Below, piece by piece: positions 1 to 11,488 of a DNA stretch of 64,000 nt (the stretch's first letter is position 1; each line of letters opens with the position of its first letter). The notes under the pieces are model-generated. The model did not search any database. It was not told the DNA's origin and worked only from the letters and a program-made list of their open reading frames with translations. Source of the stretch: Phyto melanocephala (lineage: Eukaryota > Arthropoda > Insecta > Diptera > Rhinophoridae); NCBI GenBank assembly GCA_941918925.1, contig OW799234.1:66555543-66619542 (forward strand). The letters run 5' to 3'. A program made the position numbers and the translations under genes.

Positions 1-56
1 GGAAATAAAATAGAAGAAAGAAAAACATATTCTTTACGATCCCCATTGCATGTTCA

Positions 57-1115
57 CTAGCCGCTTGATCCCCATGATGAATCCGATAATATTCCCCAGC
101 TTGCACTTTGAACATCACCCAACTCATCGTGGAATCGTTTACCTAACCACTTTAGCCTGTGATTATTTAGCCTTGGGCAGTGACAGACAATGTGTTCCAC
201 AGTTCCCAACTCCTCCTCATCCTCACACATCCTACAATAATCCGGAGTGTCGCGATCCCATTTACTAATCCTAGCCCTCACAGGACAGTGCCCTGTTAAA
301 ACCCCAATAGTGGCCCTCAGACATACCCTACCCAGGCCCAGAAGAACCGTAGAGTCCGCTGAGTTTAACCTGGGCCATAAAGCCCTTGACACCCTGCAGT
401 CTCTTCTGTCCCTCCACGCCATATCGGTCCTGTCAGATACCCACGCCCAGATACGCCCAAAATAGTATCCTAACGGAGGTCTCACCATGTCCACTTCGCT
501 CGTCGAAACCAATGCCGATCCACCGCGCGCAAGTTCGTCAGCAATTTCATTGCCGACGATTCCATTGTGCCCTGGCACCCAACACAGTCTGACATCGAAG
601 AGGTTCATGATCCTATTGAGTGCCCTCCTACACTTCTCAACCAACCTAGACTTTACATAATGTCCCTTCAAGGCCTTGAGCGCCGCCTGACTGTCAACGT
701 ATAGAGTAACCTCCCTACCCCTTGGAACATGTTCCAATATAAGATCCGTCGCTTTATAGATAGCCAGTATCTCCGCTTGGAACACACTACAGTTATCAGA
801 AAGTTTGTAAGACCTCCTGATGTTTTCTCCCATAATATAGACACCTGCCCCTGTGCCCATATCCATCTTCGATCCATCCGTAAAGACTGCACACCCCTCA
901 AACAGTCTGTCGGATCCTACCCAACAATCCCTATCCGGAATTATCAGCGGGGGTGTCCTAACAAAACTGATCTCAGTGACCTTGTAGTCTGTCAAATTAC
1001 CCTGACATCGCACACAATCCTGGAGACCAGTTTCCCATAAAATTCTAGTGTGGCCCATGTTAAGTATCCTACCCAACCCTGACTCACCTAGCCTAAACAA
1101 GCTCCTTGCCGCCAT
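57..1115 (-). CDS. LINE ORF2 C-terminal part: RNase H and zinc-finger tail
   Basis: An open frame of 352 codons on the minus strand encodes the C-terminal part of a non-LTR retrotransposon ORF2. A type I RNase H domain is visible with the four acidic residues in order: D80 in FTDGSK, E115 in AEILAIY, D141 in YVDSQAAL and D193 in GNEIADELAR, with the preceding H183 in PGHNG. A Cys-His motif follows (CRMCEDEEELGTVEHIVC). The endonuclease and reverse transcriptase are missing, so the copy is probably 5'-truncated, which is usual for LINEs. The order RNase H then C-terminal zinc finger fits LOA/I-group elements (family knowledge). It lies in an intron of Crag in antisense orientation. Fragments of the same family occur at 63028-63300 and 63383-64000. 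Confidence 0.85.
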   Translation of the reverse strand: MAARSLFRLGESGLGRILNMGHTRILWETGLQDCVRCQGNLTDYKVTEISFVRTPPLIIPDRDCWVGSDRLFEGCAVFTDGSKMDMGTGAGVYIMGENIRRSYKLSDNCSVFQAEILAIYKATDLILEHVPRGREVTLYVDSQAALKALKGHYVKSRLVEKCRRALNRIMNLFDVRLCWVPGHNGIVGNEIADELARGGSALVSTSEVDMVRPPLGYYFGRIWAWVSDRTDMAWRDRRDCRVSRALWPRLNSADSTVLLGLGRVCLRATIGVLTGHCPVRARISKWDRDTPDYCRMCEDEEELGTVEHIVCHCPRLNNHRLKWLGKRFHDELGDVQSASWGILSDSSWGSSG

Positions 1116-1649
1116 TATTATTAACGTTATTAAGGTTAATACTTAATTAATGTTTGGATTATAATTTTTGCTCAAACTTTTTCATATACCAAAAATATAT
1201 ACTTTTTATTTTTTCGACGTTCTTTTTGTGCTTTAGTTTTTTAAAAAAAATTTACCTTTACTTGATAACCGGGTATATCTTATAGTACTTATGAACACCA
1301 CTGACAATAAAATGACAACTAAATAAAAAAGAGTTGTCATACGTAGTAATAAAATCACTACAAACATTTAATAACTATAAAAGTATTATTGTACGTTTAT
1401 AAATACAAATTCTTATTAGTGGTTTATAATACAAAAGGCGTTTAATAACTATTGTACACTATAACCATAAAATAACTATTTTTTATGCATATGACCGTAA
1501 TAGTTCATATAAAAATTATTTTAAACATTTTTAAATTTAAATGAATGACAATACGATATGATACACATCTTGTAATCAAAAAAAAATATTCTCCAAACAG
1601 TTGTAACACTTTATAAAATTGTATTTTCAATTCTTATTTTGTTATACAG
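1116..1649. other. Crag intron sequence
   Basis: AT-rich intron between the LINE fragment and the Crag exon that begins at 1650. A pyrimidine-rich tract with TTATACAG at 1642-1649 is the 3' splice site. I see no coding sequence. Confidence 0.6.
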
Positions 1650-4600
1650 TCCTAATTTTAGTGGTAAAAAATCCAATGAAATTATCCAAGGAAGCTTAAG
1701 TAGCATTAAGCACGCTGCCACTTCTATAACTCGAAAATTCGATGAAATCAAAGGTGTCATATCGGCTAATACTACACCCGTAAAATCATCCTTGTCTGCA
1801 CAAAGTTACAATGATGCTCATGTTACCGAGGAAGATACCATTGCCAATGAAGATGGCGCTCAAAAAATGCGACGTGTTTCCAGTGATTTAGAACATCCCT
1901 GGGGGCGTTTAAGTGAATCCCGCAAATCAAGTTACAATAACTTGGTGCCGTTAGGTGAAAATACATCGACCATAAATTTAAATACGGCTTTGTTGGCACT
2001 ACCGGAAAATTTATATGCCACACCACAAGATGTAAGTAACGAGAGTGATATTTCTTTTATTTCGTTATAAAAATATACAAACAAACATGTATGTATGTAC
2101 ATACATACATAGACATGTCGTCGTTCGTAAGTTATTGTGTTCTATATGACATATATACATATAGAACTTAAAACATATATAACACAATAATTTATGAACG
2201 ACATTGTACATACTAATTAATTAATTAATTAATTTTTAAGAATACGAATACAGTCAGCTTTAATTTATGAATGTCATTAGTTGATTGATGTAAGTAAAGG
2301 TTTTTCAATAAGAACGGGTCAATGTTGTCAGACTATTGCACGATTTAGTAGTAGCAAGTCAGAGTTTAGAAATTTATTTTTTAACTTAAATGTTTGTTGG
2401 TATAGGCATTGCTCGTCTTTCGAACATTTTATGACTTTGCAACGTTTGTTGTACAAATTCATGAATTTTTTTTCGAAAAATTAGAGGTCAAATGTATGCT
2501 AATCAAAACAAGTAAGAGTGCTATATTCGGCCGTGCCGAATCTGATCATACCCTTCACCATCATGTACATACATCGTAGCTTAACCTAGATTTCATTTTG
2601 TACGCCATTTTTCTTTATTGTTTCCGACGCCATTCTTATTTTTGAATTTTTACATAGTTAACTATATTCTAATAGTCAAGCTCTTTCATTTGTTACCCAT
2701 ATTGATAGGGTTAAGAAAAACAATTTCCGCCATTCTGTTTTAGACGCCATCTTGGATTTTACGTTTTTTTTAATAATTTACTGTATTCTACTGGTCAAGG
2801 CCTTTCATTTGATACTAATATTGAGGGGGTTCAAGAAGTTACATTTTAAAATACCAGATTTGGCTCATATATAAATTTATTTTCCGCCATTTTGTAGTCG
2901 CAGCCACCATGAATTTTAATTTTTTTATAGTACCTTATATTGCGCTAGTCAAGTTTTTTCAAATAATATCAATATTGACTCTTGGTTGTCGAGAAGCTGA
3001 AAAAAATTTGTTTTCGTTTGGAAATTTTTGGAATATATGTATGTATGTATATTTAAAAGAAAAGCCTATAACTTAACCGATTAGAGCCCGATTTATCCAA
3101 AAATTTTTAAGGATATCTATAGAGGCATATTATATCTACAAATAGTAACAAAGGTACCAATAAATTATTCTATGGCTACAAAATTTTAATTTTGGTGATA
3201 AAAATATGAGAATAAAAAAACAGAGGCAGTCGTGTTTATTTGCTGATATCTCAGAAGGTTATGGGACGATTGTGCTGAATTTCAATAGCGATTCATTCCC
3301 GGATATTTCCAAAAGATTGATACCATACACAGATCTGAGAAACATATAGTTGCTTCTAAAAGTTGATTTCAACCAACACAAGGACAGATGGGCAGACGTA
3401 TATAGCTTAATCGACTCCTCTATTCATAAGCTTTCAGAAAATATTAACTTTATGGGTCGGAAATGAATATTGTAGAAATTGCAAACGGAATGATAAAGCT
3501 ACATATACATATACCCTTTTACATTGTTCAAAACTAAGGCAGTTCTCACTGAAATGGCTATAACTCATGAACCAATATACTGAGACCATTTATACATAAA
3601 AACCTTGGTATTGAGCCACCTTTTATATAAACTCGGTTCATGCATTTCAGAGAACATCAATTACTAACACAATACAACTTATTTATATATACATATATAG
3701 AAGATAAAAGAAAATATGATAAATTTGATTTGTGTATGATTATATTTTTGTTTTAAATTATAGTTTAGAAAAAATACGTCAGTTCATTTTAATATGTGAT
3801 TGCGATTTGAAGTCGCAAAAGTTCTTGTGATTGTGAACTTAAGAACGAGCATCATCGCAAATATTATGCGAGATTTGTTTGTCAGAATATGCCTGAATAT
3901 TTTTGGACACACACGCTCAATCGGGCTTAACTAAGTTGCTTTGAAGCATAATAGAGAAGCCAGTCGCAAAAAGCCTGTGCTTCGGGTCGTTGTATTGTTA
4001 GAAAATCCATTGATTTCCAAGGCCTAAGCTATCAAAAGATGCCTTCATAATCTGATATTAATAGCGATCCATATTGCCTTTAACAAAAACCAATCTACCC
4101 ACTCCAGTTAATGGCCCCCCAAACCATAACACTACCGCCACTGTGTTTAACTGTTATTTTTTGTGTTTAACAAATATTTTTGGATCCAGAGCAGAGTTTG
4201 GTTTTCTTCGAACTTTTGATCTACCGTCATTTCCAAAAATGTTAAATTTGCTTACGAAAACTCAAGTTGAAGCTTATAGTTTTTCATTGGAATTAGTGGC
4301 TTTTTTCGTGCTATTTGAATCCACGTTTAAATTTGTTCTCGGTGTAACAGTAACATTGCGGCATTTTTCAAGGTGTTTCACTAGTTTTAGGGCACTTAAC
4401 TGGGATCTCCCTTGTCTTCTTTTAGGATACTATTATTTTCAGTGCTATTTGTTTTTGCATCATTCCGAATAATAGTCTGTATTGATGCACGACTTATGGT
4501 GTTTTCTTTTCTAACAAACAATGTTGCCCTTTTATTGTAAAACACTTTTCAAAGGTCACCGGCACCATAAAAAATGCTACCTTTATAATCAGGAGAATAG

Positions 4601-7406
4601 AACAGAAATTTTCAGCTTTTTTACATGATAGCTATATTTTTATGTAAAACTGCATTCATTTCTTACATTTTAATAATTTGGGACCAAAAATTATTTTTAA
4701 CCACTACAAAAACTTAACTCTCCTTTTTAATATCAGCTGTTAAAAAGTGCAATATTCTAACCCTTTGATTTAATTCAGGGTACGACATGTAATATTTTTC
4801 CTCATTTTTATGGCAACATTATTACAAAAGAACTTGGCACCCGTTTATAATATTGCATATTTTTAAGCAAAGAACACTAAAAAAGACATAGGGCAGAATA
4901 AATGCAACCTCAAAAAAGAAAACACCATTAGATCGACAAATTTGTCAATTTCTCCATAAGATTTGCCATCCTTTCTCAAATCAACTACCATATTTCTAAC
5001 GAAAATTTGAATTTCTTGGCTTCCTTTCACATTAAAAACTAAAATAAATATAGTGCTTTTGAAACTAATGAAAATAATAACGGTTGTTTTCTTTGTTCTT
5101 TATCTTCTATTTGATTTATAGAGTTACCACACTATGTGTATATTTTTTCGTAAAATTTGGTTTTTTGTTATTTCTGCTTCTGTAATACTCATTAGTTACA
5201 TTGTTACATTGTATAAAGAAATTCAATATAAGCGTATTAATTAATTTATTTCTTTACAATTTTTCTAAGCGTCCAAAATGTTGGGGTGTATTTAGACTTT
5301 TTTTTCTTAAACTCTATGTACATAAAGAGTTTTGATATAATTATGTACATGCAGACATACATGTTTGTACGAGTGTTATACCTGTTTTTATAATACATTT
5401 TTAATATGTATGTTAACTAGAATATGGGTGATGCAAATGATTACGATGTCCTGATACAAATGACGTCATGCTCTCAATGCCACAACTGCTCGGTTTTACT
5501 TTATGATGAGGAAATCATGTCTGGCTGGACAGCTGAAGATTCAAATTTAAATACAACCTGTCACGCTTGCAATAAACTAACCGTACCCTTTCTCAGTGTA
5601 CGCTTAAATGTTAATGACACAATTAACGACAATAATAAGCCACAAACGGATAACCTAACTATACCCTATTTAAATCCGTTAGTTTTGCGCAAAGAACTCG
5701 AAAATATTTTAACACAAGAAGGAGATTTATCACTGATTAAACCTAATTTTGTTGAAGAGCATCCCATTATTTATTGGAATCTATTGTGGATTATGGAACG
5801 CATAGAAAGTAAAACGCATTTACCAGATCTCTGTGCACCCACAACAGTAAGTTTGCGTAACTATAGACACAATAAACTAGCCTTGTGCTAATTGGCTAAC
5901 TGTTAAATTTCCCTTATCATATATAAATAAAAAAAAAAAATTAGCAGCTAGTTTAGTTAGCACAAAGTTGGGTTTTTAAAAACATTATTTTTTTAAACAT
6001 TAATTTCTTGATTTGCTTTTCTTTAAAGGATGACTTAAACAGCGATCCCTTGAGTAAGGTGAAACATGTTAAAATACAATGCTTATGGGATAATTTACAA
6101 TTGCACAGTGAGGCCGGCTTGCCCATGTACATTTTATATAGACAAACTCAGCCAACAAGTCCTCTACTCAAAGCCTTGTTAACCGATCAAGCTCAACTTA
6201 ACAAAAAGTGAGTTTGAATTGTTATTTTTTTGTTTTTTTTTTCTACACCTTTTGTTTACATGGTGCGGTATGAGCTTATGGTTTGCATTCTGAATTTTAA
6301 TTGAATATACATATTAAAAATAATATATTGATTTTTATTGCATGCAAGTGGGTATACAATATTTTTAGTTTTTCCATTTACTGTAAAGATGAACCAATTT
6401 TTTTGGTGTTCCCACTCTGGAGCATGCGACGTACAGCTGACCATGTGAAAAGCATGGATTTTCCAAATTCAATCCTGCAACACGCAGAGATTTTCCTTGT
6501 GCTTTGTTGATGGTAATAGCGAAGGCAAGGCGAACTGGAAACTGTAGTCGATTGAAGTTGAAAGGTAAATCGGTGGGAACCACTGCAATGCGCGGAAATA
6601 TCTGAAAATAATAATTTTTTTTGGGCGTGGCACTGCCCACTTTTCTAATCACGAAATTGTAAAGTCATGACAGCTCAATATGTCAGCAAAGTTTCAGAAA
6701 AATCGGTCTAGTACAAGTACCTCAAAATTAAAACTTTTTTAAGGGGGTAGCCCCTCCCATTTTTTACCACCCATAAACACTGGGATGTGTACAACAACTT
6801 GCCAAAGTTTAAGTCCGATCGGCTTTACGGTTTGGGAGTCTATAGCTAACACACAGACAGAGTTTCACTTTGATATATGTAGATTCATTAGACGTTATTG
6901 CATAGTACTTCAATAACAATTAAAAAGTTAAAAAGAATTCAAGCCATATATCTCATTCTACGTCATCTTGTATTGAAAAAAAAATAAATATTTATTTAAA
7001 AGAAAATCTTATTAAAAAATGTTATTTTCATTTTCTGCACTAATTTGCGTTATAAATTTATATATTTTTTGTATTTTTTAACAGCGTCATTCAACAAATC
7101 GTTTCCGCCATACGCTGCAATGATCTGTTAATGCCCGTTAAAAAACTGGCAAACGAGCGACACAAACTCAAAAACAGAGGCGTTGATCGTTCGCACTCGA
7201 TTTATCGTGATATACTATTTTTAGCTATAACTGCTATTGGTCGTTCCAATGTGGACTTGGCGACATTTCATCGTGAATATGCTGCAGTATTTGATAAACT
7301 TACCGAAAAAGAATGCAATATGTACTACCGCAATCAGGATTTGCCACCCTCTGAATCTACCATATTTTGTCGGGCATATTTTAAACCCCTTCTATTGCTT
7401 CCTTGA
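1650..7406 (+). CDS. Crag: Crag (DENND4-type Rab exchange factor), C-terminal four exons
   Basis: These are the last coding exons of the fly DENND4 orthologue Crag, a DENN-domain Rab GDP-GTP exchange factor acting in membrane traffic (Rab10/Rab11 in Drosophila, family knowledge). Coding exons read from splice sites: 1650-2031 (GTAAGT donor), 5421-5846 (GTAAGT), 6029-6207 (GTGAGT) and 7085-7406 (TGA stop). The phases agree across all three introns, giving about 436 residues. Recognisable stretches are [20 protein letters not shown] in the first exon, the Cys-rich [19 protein letters not shown] and CHACNKL in the second, [11 protein letters not shown] before the second donor, and [20 protein letters not shown] in the last. 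The N-terminal DENN domain lies outside the window to the left. The 3.4-kb intron 2032-5420 and the 0.9-kb intron 6208-7084 are inflated by transposon remains. An AATAAA lies at 7448-7453. Confidence 0.9.
2509..3525 (+). repeat. Dispersed repeat, CAAGTAAGAG family (variant 1)
   Basis: Starts with CAAGTAAGAG followed by the short hairpin ATTCGGCCGTGCCGAAT. The right end is eroded near the ATATACCC at about 3518-3527. It is collinear with the outer repeat at 8598-10157, including the GAGAATAAA...CAGAGGCAGTCG junction, which here is uninterrupted. It therefore serves as the empty site for the nested insertion at 9136. It lies in a Crag intron and has no coding capacity. Confidence 0.7.
3990..4560 (-). 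pseudogene. Tc1-like transposase relic
   Basis: The minus strand contains pieces of a Tc1/mariner transposase. The clearest is [14 protein letters not shown] (about 4109-4152), the stretch around the second catalytic Asp of Tc1-like enzymes. Upstream on the same strand are weaker pieces resembling the paired DNA-binding domain, read in more than one frame. Stops and frameshifts are frequent, so it cannot make a protein. The long open frame on the opposite strand (4074-4472) is only the antisense of this relic. It lies in the Crag intron 2032-5420. Terminal repeats were not identified. Confidence 0.65.
4561..5420. other. Crag intron, no gene seen
   Basis: AT-rich intron sequence ending in the splice acceptor TTAACTAG at 5413-5420. 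It may include decayed Tc1-like 5' flank, but nothing is recognisable. Confidence 0.4.
6256..6883 (-). mobile_element. Helitron remnant with Pif1-like helicase C-terminus
   Basis: Read on the minus strand. The segment starts at 6883 with TCTACATATATC, preceded by A, as expected for a Helitron 5' end, and shares AAAGTGAAACTCTGT with the Helitron start at 35382. The repeat units typical of this family follow to about 6610. An open frame then covers 6652-6365 and contains [13 protein letters not shown] and [14 protein letters not shown], the last motifs of the Pif1-type helicase of Helitron Rep/Hel proteins. The final piece ([12 protein letters not shown]) continues in another frame at about 6400-6360, so there is at least one frameshift. 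The Rep nuclease and most of the helicase are deleted, and no clean CTRR 3' end was found. It lies in the Crag intron 6208-7084. Confidence 0.75.
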
Positions 7407-8597
7407 CGAGAACAAAATCTAATGCAACAACAGTTTCATAGAGATCAAATAAAAACAACTACGTAATATTAACGTTTAATCGACAAACACAACAGGTAAA
7501 ACAACAATAATGCAAAGTTTAAAAAATAATACAACTACAACAAGAGAAAAAAGGCAATCATCAATGATACTTAAATGTAAAAAAAAAAAAAATTTATAGA
7601 CACTAGTTTAGTAAGCGAAATTAATTAATTAATACTAATAATACATATATTTTTTGTTATCAGATCATAGATATAGATTCCTTCGAGATCATTTTAATAG
7701 CTTAAAAAGAAAAGAAAAACAGAGCACATTTACTTATTAGGATATTTAAAAGTTATTCTATTATTCATTTTATTTTACTTTTCATTGTTCTTTTTTATAA
7801 ACATTAAACATAAAAATTTTATTTTCGAAATATGAGAGAAATTTTTGGTATAAATGGAAACATTTTTTTTTTATTTCTTCGAAAAAAAAAACGAGCCTTT
7901 TCTTTTAGTGCAATACAAATAGATGCCACACGTTCAAGTTGAGCGCACATAAAACTTGTAAAATTCATTCGAATTGACAGCTGTGACGTAGGCTGCATGC
8001 AACTTGTGCTCAAAATGCTAGCTTCCGCAGAATATTTGTTAAATGAAACACAAAAACTTACATATTTATATACATACATATGTATGCGCTGTTGGAAAAT
8101 ATAATAGAGACGACATAACAAAATGTTTCTTAAGAGCAGAGGTAAATGTTTGTTTATTATTATTCGGTAAGTGTAATAAAAATAGATAGAATGATAACGG
8201 GACTTTGTTATTGTGTAAAATTTGCAATTGTTTATCCAAAAATATCACATTTATCGTACGTTGATCGCGTAAAGTTGGTCGAAAAAAATGGAAACGCAAT
8301 ACATATTATTAGAGATTTTTAAGTTTAATATCATTGTAAAAGCTAATTAAGGTAAGTTTCGACAAATAGAATAAATTCAATAAGAAATCGAAATATGTAT
8401 GTGAATTTTCATAATATTTTAGTGTGATTTTGAACGAAATGGGTCGTAGCGTACATTCTACTAACACAAAGAGAACAACAATTAGACTTTTAGGACAGCA
8501 GGAAAGACCAAATCCGAAATTGCTACGACAATGGATTGCTCAAAAAAAGTCTTTTCTGCTTTGAACTTTGTTCCTTGTAAAGAAAACCAGAGGAAAC
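7407..8597. other. Crag 3' UTR and intergenic DNA
   Basis: Downstream of the Crag stop. There are AATAAA-type signals (the first at 7448) and AT-rich DNA with long A and T runs. Short open frames here have no recognisable content. Confidence 0.5.
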
Positions 8598-10157
8598 AAG
8601 TAGGAGTGCTATATTCGGCCGTGCCGAATCTGAATATACCCTTCACCATCATGTACATAGGTATAATCCCACATCGTAGTTTAACCTATATTTCATGTTA
8701 TACGCCATTTTCTTTATAATTTCCGACTCCATCCATGATTTTGAATTTTTACGTAGTAAACTGTATTCAACTTGTCAAGTCCTTTAATTTGATACCCATA
8801 TTGATGGGGTTAAACCAAATTTGGTATGCCATTTTGTTTTAGACGCCATCTTGCTAATATTGCGCTAGTCAAAAGTCCTTTCAGATGATACCATTATTGA
8901 CTCTCTCTGTTGTCTAGAAGCTGAAAAAAAATTATTTTCGTTTGTAAATTTTTGGAATATATATTTAAAAAAAAAGTTTTTGCCTATAACTTTACCGATA
9001 AGAGCCCGATTTATCCAAAATTTTTCACGAATATCTCTAGAGGCATATTATATCCACAAATAGCAGCAAAGGTACCAATAAATTATTCTATGGCTGAAAA
9101 ATTTTAATTTTGGTGGTAAAAATATGAGAATAAAACAAGTAAGAGCGCTATATTCGGCCGTGCCGAATCTTATATACCCTTCACAACGTGTAGTCATGCA
9201 ATAACAGTAGTTTGTATCACCATTCATCTCATATGAAATACGTACATACATATAAAAAATATACATATATAAAAAACATTCCATTGTAAAATTATAAATT
9301 TACGTATGTTAAAAAAAAATAAAAAAAAATTAAAAAAAACAAATTTAAAAAAAAAAATTTTAAAAAAATTTAAAAAAAAAATTAAAAAAAAAAATTTTAA
9401 AAATATAATTAAAATATATATAATTAATATAAAACAAAAAAAAAATAAAAAAAAAATTAAAAAAAAAATTAAAAAAAAAAATTTTTTTTTATATTTAAAA
9501 ATTTCCTGGGATTCGATCCCACGTTTACTTTAGCCAATATACAAGTTTGTATGTATGTATGTTGTTGTTGTAATGTTGTTTTTGTGAAAAAAAACGAGGG
9601 GGTCGTGAGTTTTTGCTCATATCTCAGTTGTTTATGTACCGATGTTTCTGATTTTCAATAGCGATATACTCCCGAATATTTCTGATATTTTAATACCTCA
9701 CCCGGGTCCAAGCGATGTCGGGGGGCTTCAAAAAGTTGATTTAAACATACACACGGTCAGACGGACAGACTGACAGAGCTTAATCGACTTCCCTATTCAT
9801 AAGCTTTCAGAAAATATATACTTTATGGGGTCGGAAATGAAAATTGTAGAAATTTCACACGGAATGACAAACCTATATATACCCTTTTTCACTGTGTGAA
9901 GGGTATAAAAACAGAGGCAGTCGTGTTTATTTGCTCATGCTTCAGAAAGTTATTTGGCGATTGTTCTGAATTTCAAAAGCGATTCATTCCAAAAGATTGA
10001 TACCATACACAGATCTGAAGAACATATGGTTGCTTTTAAAAGTTGATTTCAACCAACACACGAACATGGTTTAATTGACTCCTCTATTCATAAGCTTTCA
10101 GAAAATATATACTTTATGGGGTTGGAAATGAAAATTGTGCATCACAGGTGAAAGGCA
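8598..10157 (+). repeat. Dispersed repeat, CAAGTAAGAG family, outer copy
   Basis: Begins ACAAGTAGGAGTGCTATATT with the hairpin ATTCGGCCGTGCCGAAT and ends CACAGGTGAAAGGCATAAAA. It is the same variant as the copy at 2509 and is split by a younger insertion at 9136-9904. The right part contains the conserved module with a CATAAGCTTTCAG stretch and ATATATACTTTATGGGG. Non-coding. Confidence 0.75.
9136..9904 (+). repeat. Nested CAAGTAAGAG-family element with ATAAAA duplication
   Basis: A roughly 770-bp copy inserted into the older repeat 8598-10157. It starts CAAGTAAGAGCGC and ends TGTGAAGGGT, and both sides carry ATAAAA (9130-9135 and 9905-9910). The uninterrupted relative at 2509 shows the target as a single A-rich run, so this is a filled/empty pair. 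Inside, an AT-only tract (about 9305-9505) separates the left and right halves. The 62-95 residue Lys-rich open frame across that tract is low-complexity noise. Confidence 0.8.
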
Positions 10158-10233
10158 TAAAAAGCGTACAACAAGCGAAAAACATTTCTCATCGACGAAA
10201 CTAAAAAATGAGATAAAAGCACCAGATATTAGC

Positions 10234-10416
10234 AGAACTGTGCGAACATGCGATTTGAAAACCGCCAAACTTTGCTATGCATGTTCTTTGTAGTTCATGC
10301 GTTTTGATGGCGATTTGTTATTTTTCAAACATAAGTTGCGAGGTAAAGACGCTAAATCTCTTGCGATTAAGAACTATAGAACACCAATTCTGTCTTGCAT
10401 GCCTGATATTATAAGT
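10234..10416. repeat. Fold-back MITE relative (CAGGCATG family)
   Basis: Resembles the fold-back element at 37919-38123: shared elements are CGCCAAACTTT, GCATGTTCT, GTAGTTCA.GCGTTTTG, GCGATTTGTTATTTT, and a right end with GCATGCCTG. A further decayed piece may lie at about 3770-3900. No target duplication was identified. Confidence 0.5.
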
Positions 10417-10982
10417 ACGTACCCTAAGAGGAAAATTAAAATAATAATTTAGCGGAAGTATTAAGTTGGGCCTCATTTTACCTCAACTACTGCCTTCTAA
10501 TGATTATTCATAGAAAAACAAGTTTGTTTTTATTGTTTTAGCCGGTATCATTTATAAAATTTATTTATTTTCTTGCGTTGTACTTAATTCCTGTGTGGCG
10601 CTACGTGTCACACAGCCGAAGCTACACTTTTTTTTATAGCACTTTCAAAAAAAAAGTTATTTGGCGGACCGTTTATTTAGTAGTACCTAGTTAGTCGAAA
10701 TTATTATAGACATAGTTGTTGTAATTAAAAAATGCGTTTTCGAAAAAATAAAACCGGCAATTTCTTTACATTGCTCACATTCTCGATTTAGTGTGCGTGC
10801 GAGAACGACCACTTCATAGTCCTCTCTCTCTCTATAACTCTTATCACACACACAAACTCAAGAATTTCAGAATTTTTAGTTGCAAGTGTGAACACTGTTG
10901 CTAAAATCAATTTAAAAAACTGATCGATTTGATATCGAAAAAGGGATGTAAAAGTTCTGTCGCTAATTGTGCAATTATATAA

Positions 10983-11225
10983 GGTGGTTGCAGTTCGATG
11001 AGAATTTTTTGAAAACATTTTTTTATATTAAGTTCAAGGCACATTTATTCATCAGGTAGTCTTGCTTCTTCAGCTGATTATTTTTTTCTTCACTTATTTT
11101 AAATTTCAGCTGTCAAAAAAAAAGCAGATTTAAAATAATTTTCTCTCCTCTCTCATTTATTTCAAATGTCAAACTTCATATATAAAAAATATAAACAAAA
11201 AAATTCTCTGCGAACTGCAATTACC
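10983..11225. repeat. Fold-back MITE with inverted arms
   Basis: The left arm contains TTGCAGTTCGATGAGAATTT (from about 10987) and the right arm is its near-complement around AAATTCTCTGCGAACTGCAA (11201-11220). The interior carries CAGCTGATTATTTTTTTCTT, seen in several other small elements of the window. Confidence 0.65.
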
Positions 11226-11242
11226 TGATGAATTAATATGCC

Positions 11243-11488
11243 CATGGTGTAATTACATAAGGTGATAGCGTAAAGGAGATCAATTTTGGTCTCTCTTTTT
11301 TTTGTATGGGTACACTTATACAAGGTGGCGGTGCAAGCCCAGCTGACTATTTTTTTGTGTTCTGGAGAATGTCAAAATACATACTTAAAAAAATTATTTC
11401 AACTTCGGAAATTGTCAAACTCCATACATAAAAAAGAGAGACAAAAATTGCTCTCCTTTACGCTATCACCTTATGTAATTACACCATG
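11243..11488. repeat. Palindromic MITE upstream of MARVEL-like gene
   Basis: The first 37 bases (from CATGGTGTAATTACATAAGG) and the last 37 are perfect inverted copies. An inner segment from about 11320 to 11488 recurs almost unchanged at 60711-60882, in the exportin-7 intron, and starts ATACAAGGTGGCGGTGCAAG. It ends about 210 bp before the ATG at 11700. Confidence 0.75.

Noticed and set aside
4074..4472. 132-codon open frame on the plus strand
   Set aside because: It is the antisense of a Tc1-like transposase relic; the minus strand holds the recognisable GGSVMVWG motif.
6008..6028. Start of a separate small gene at 6008
   Set aside because: The open frame continues upstream of the splice acceptor TTTAAAG; it is intron 5' to a Crag exon starting at 6029.
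9306..9533. Lys/Ile-rich open frame
   Set aside because: It lies in an A/T-only tract of a repeat; the composition alone explains the absence of stops.
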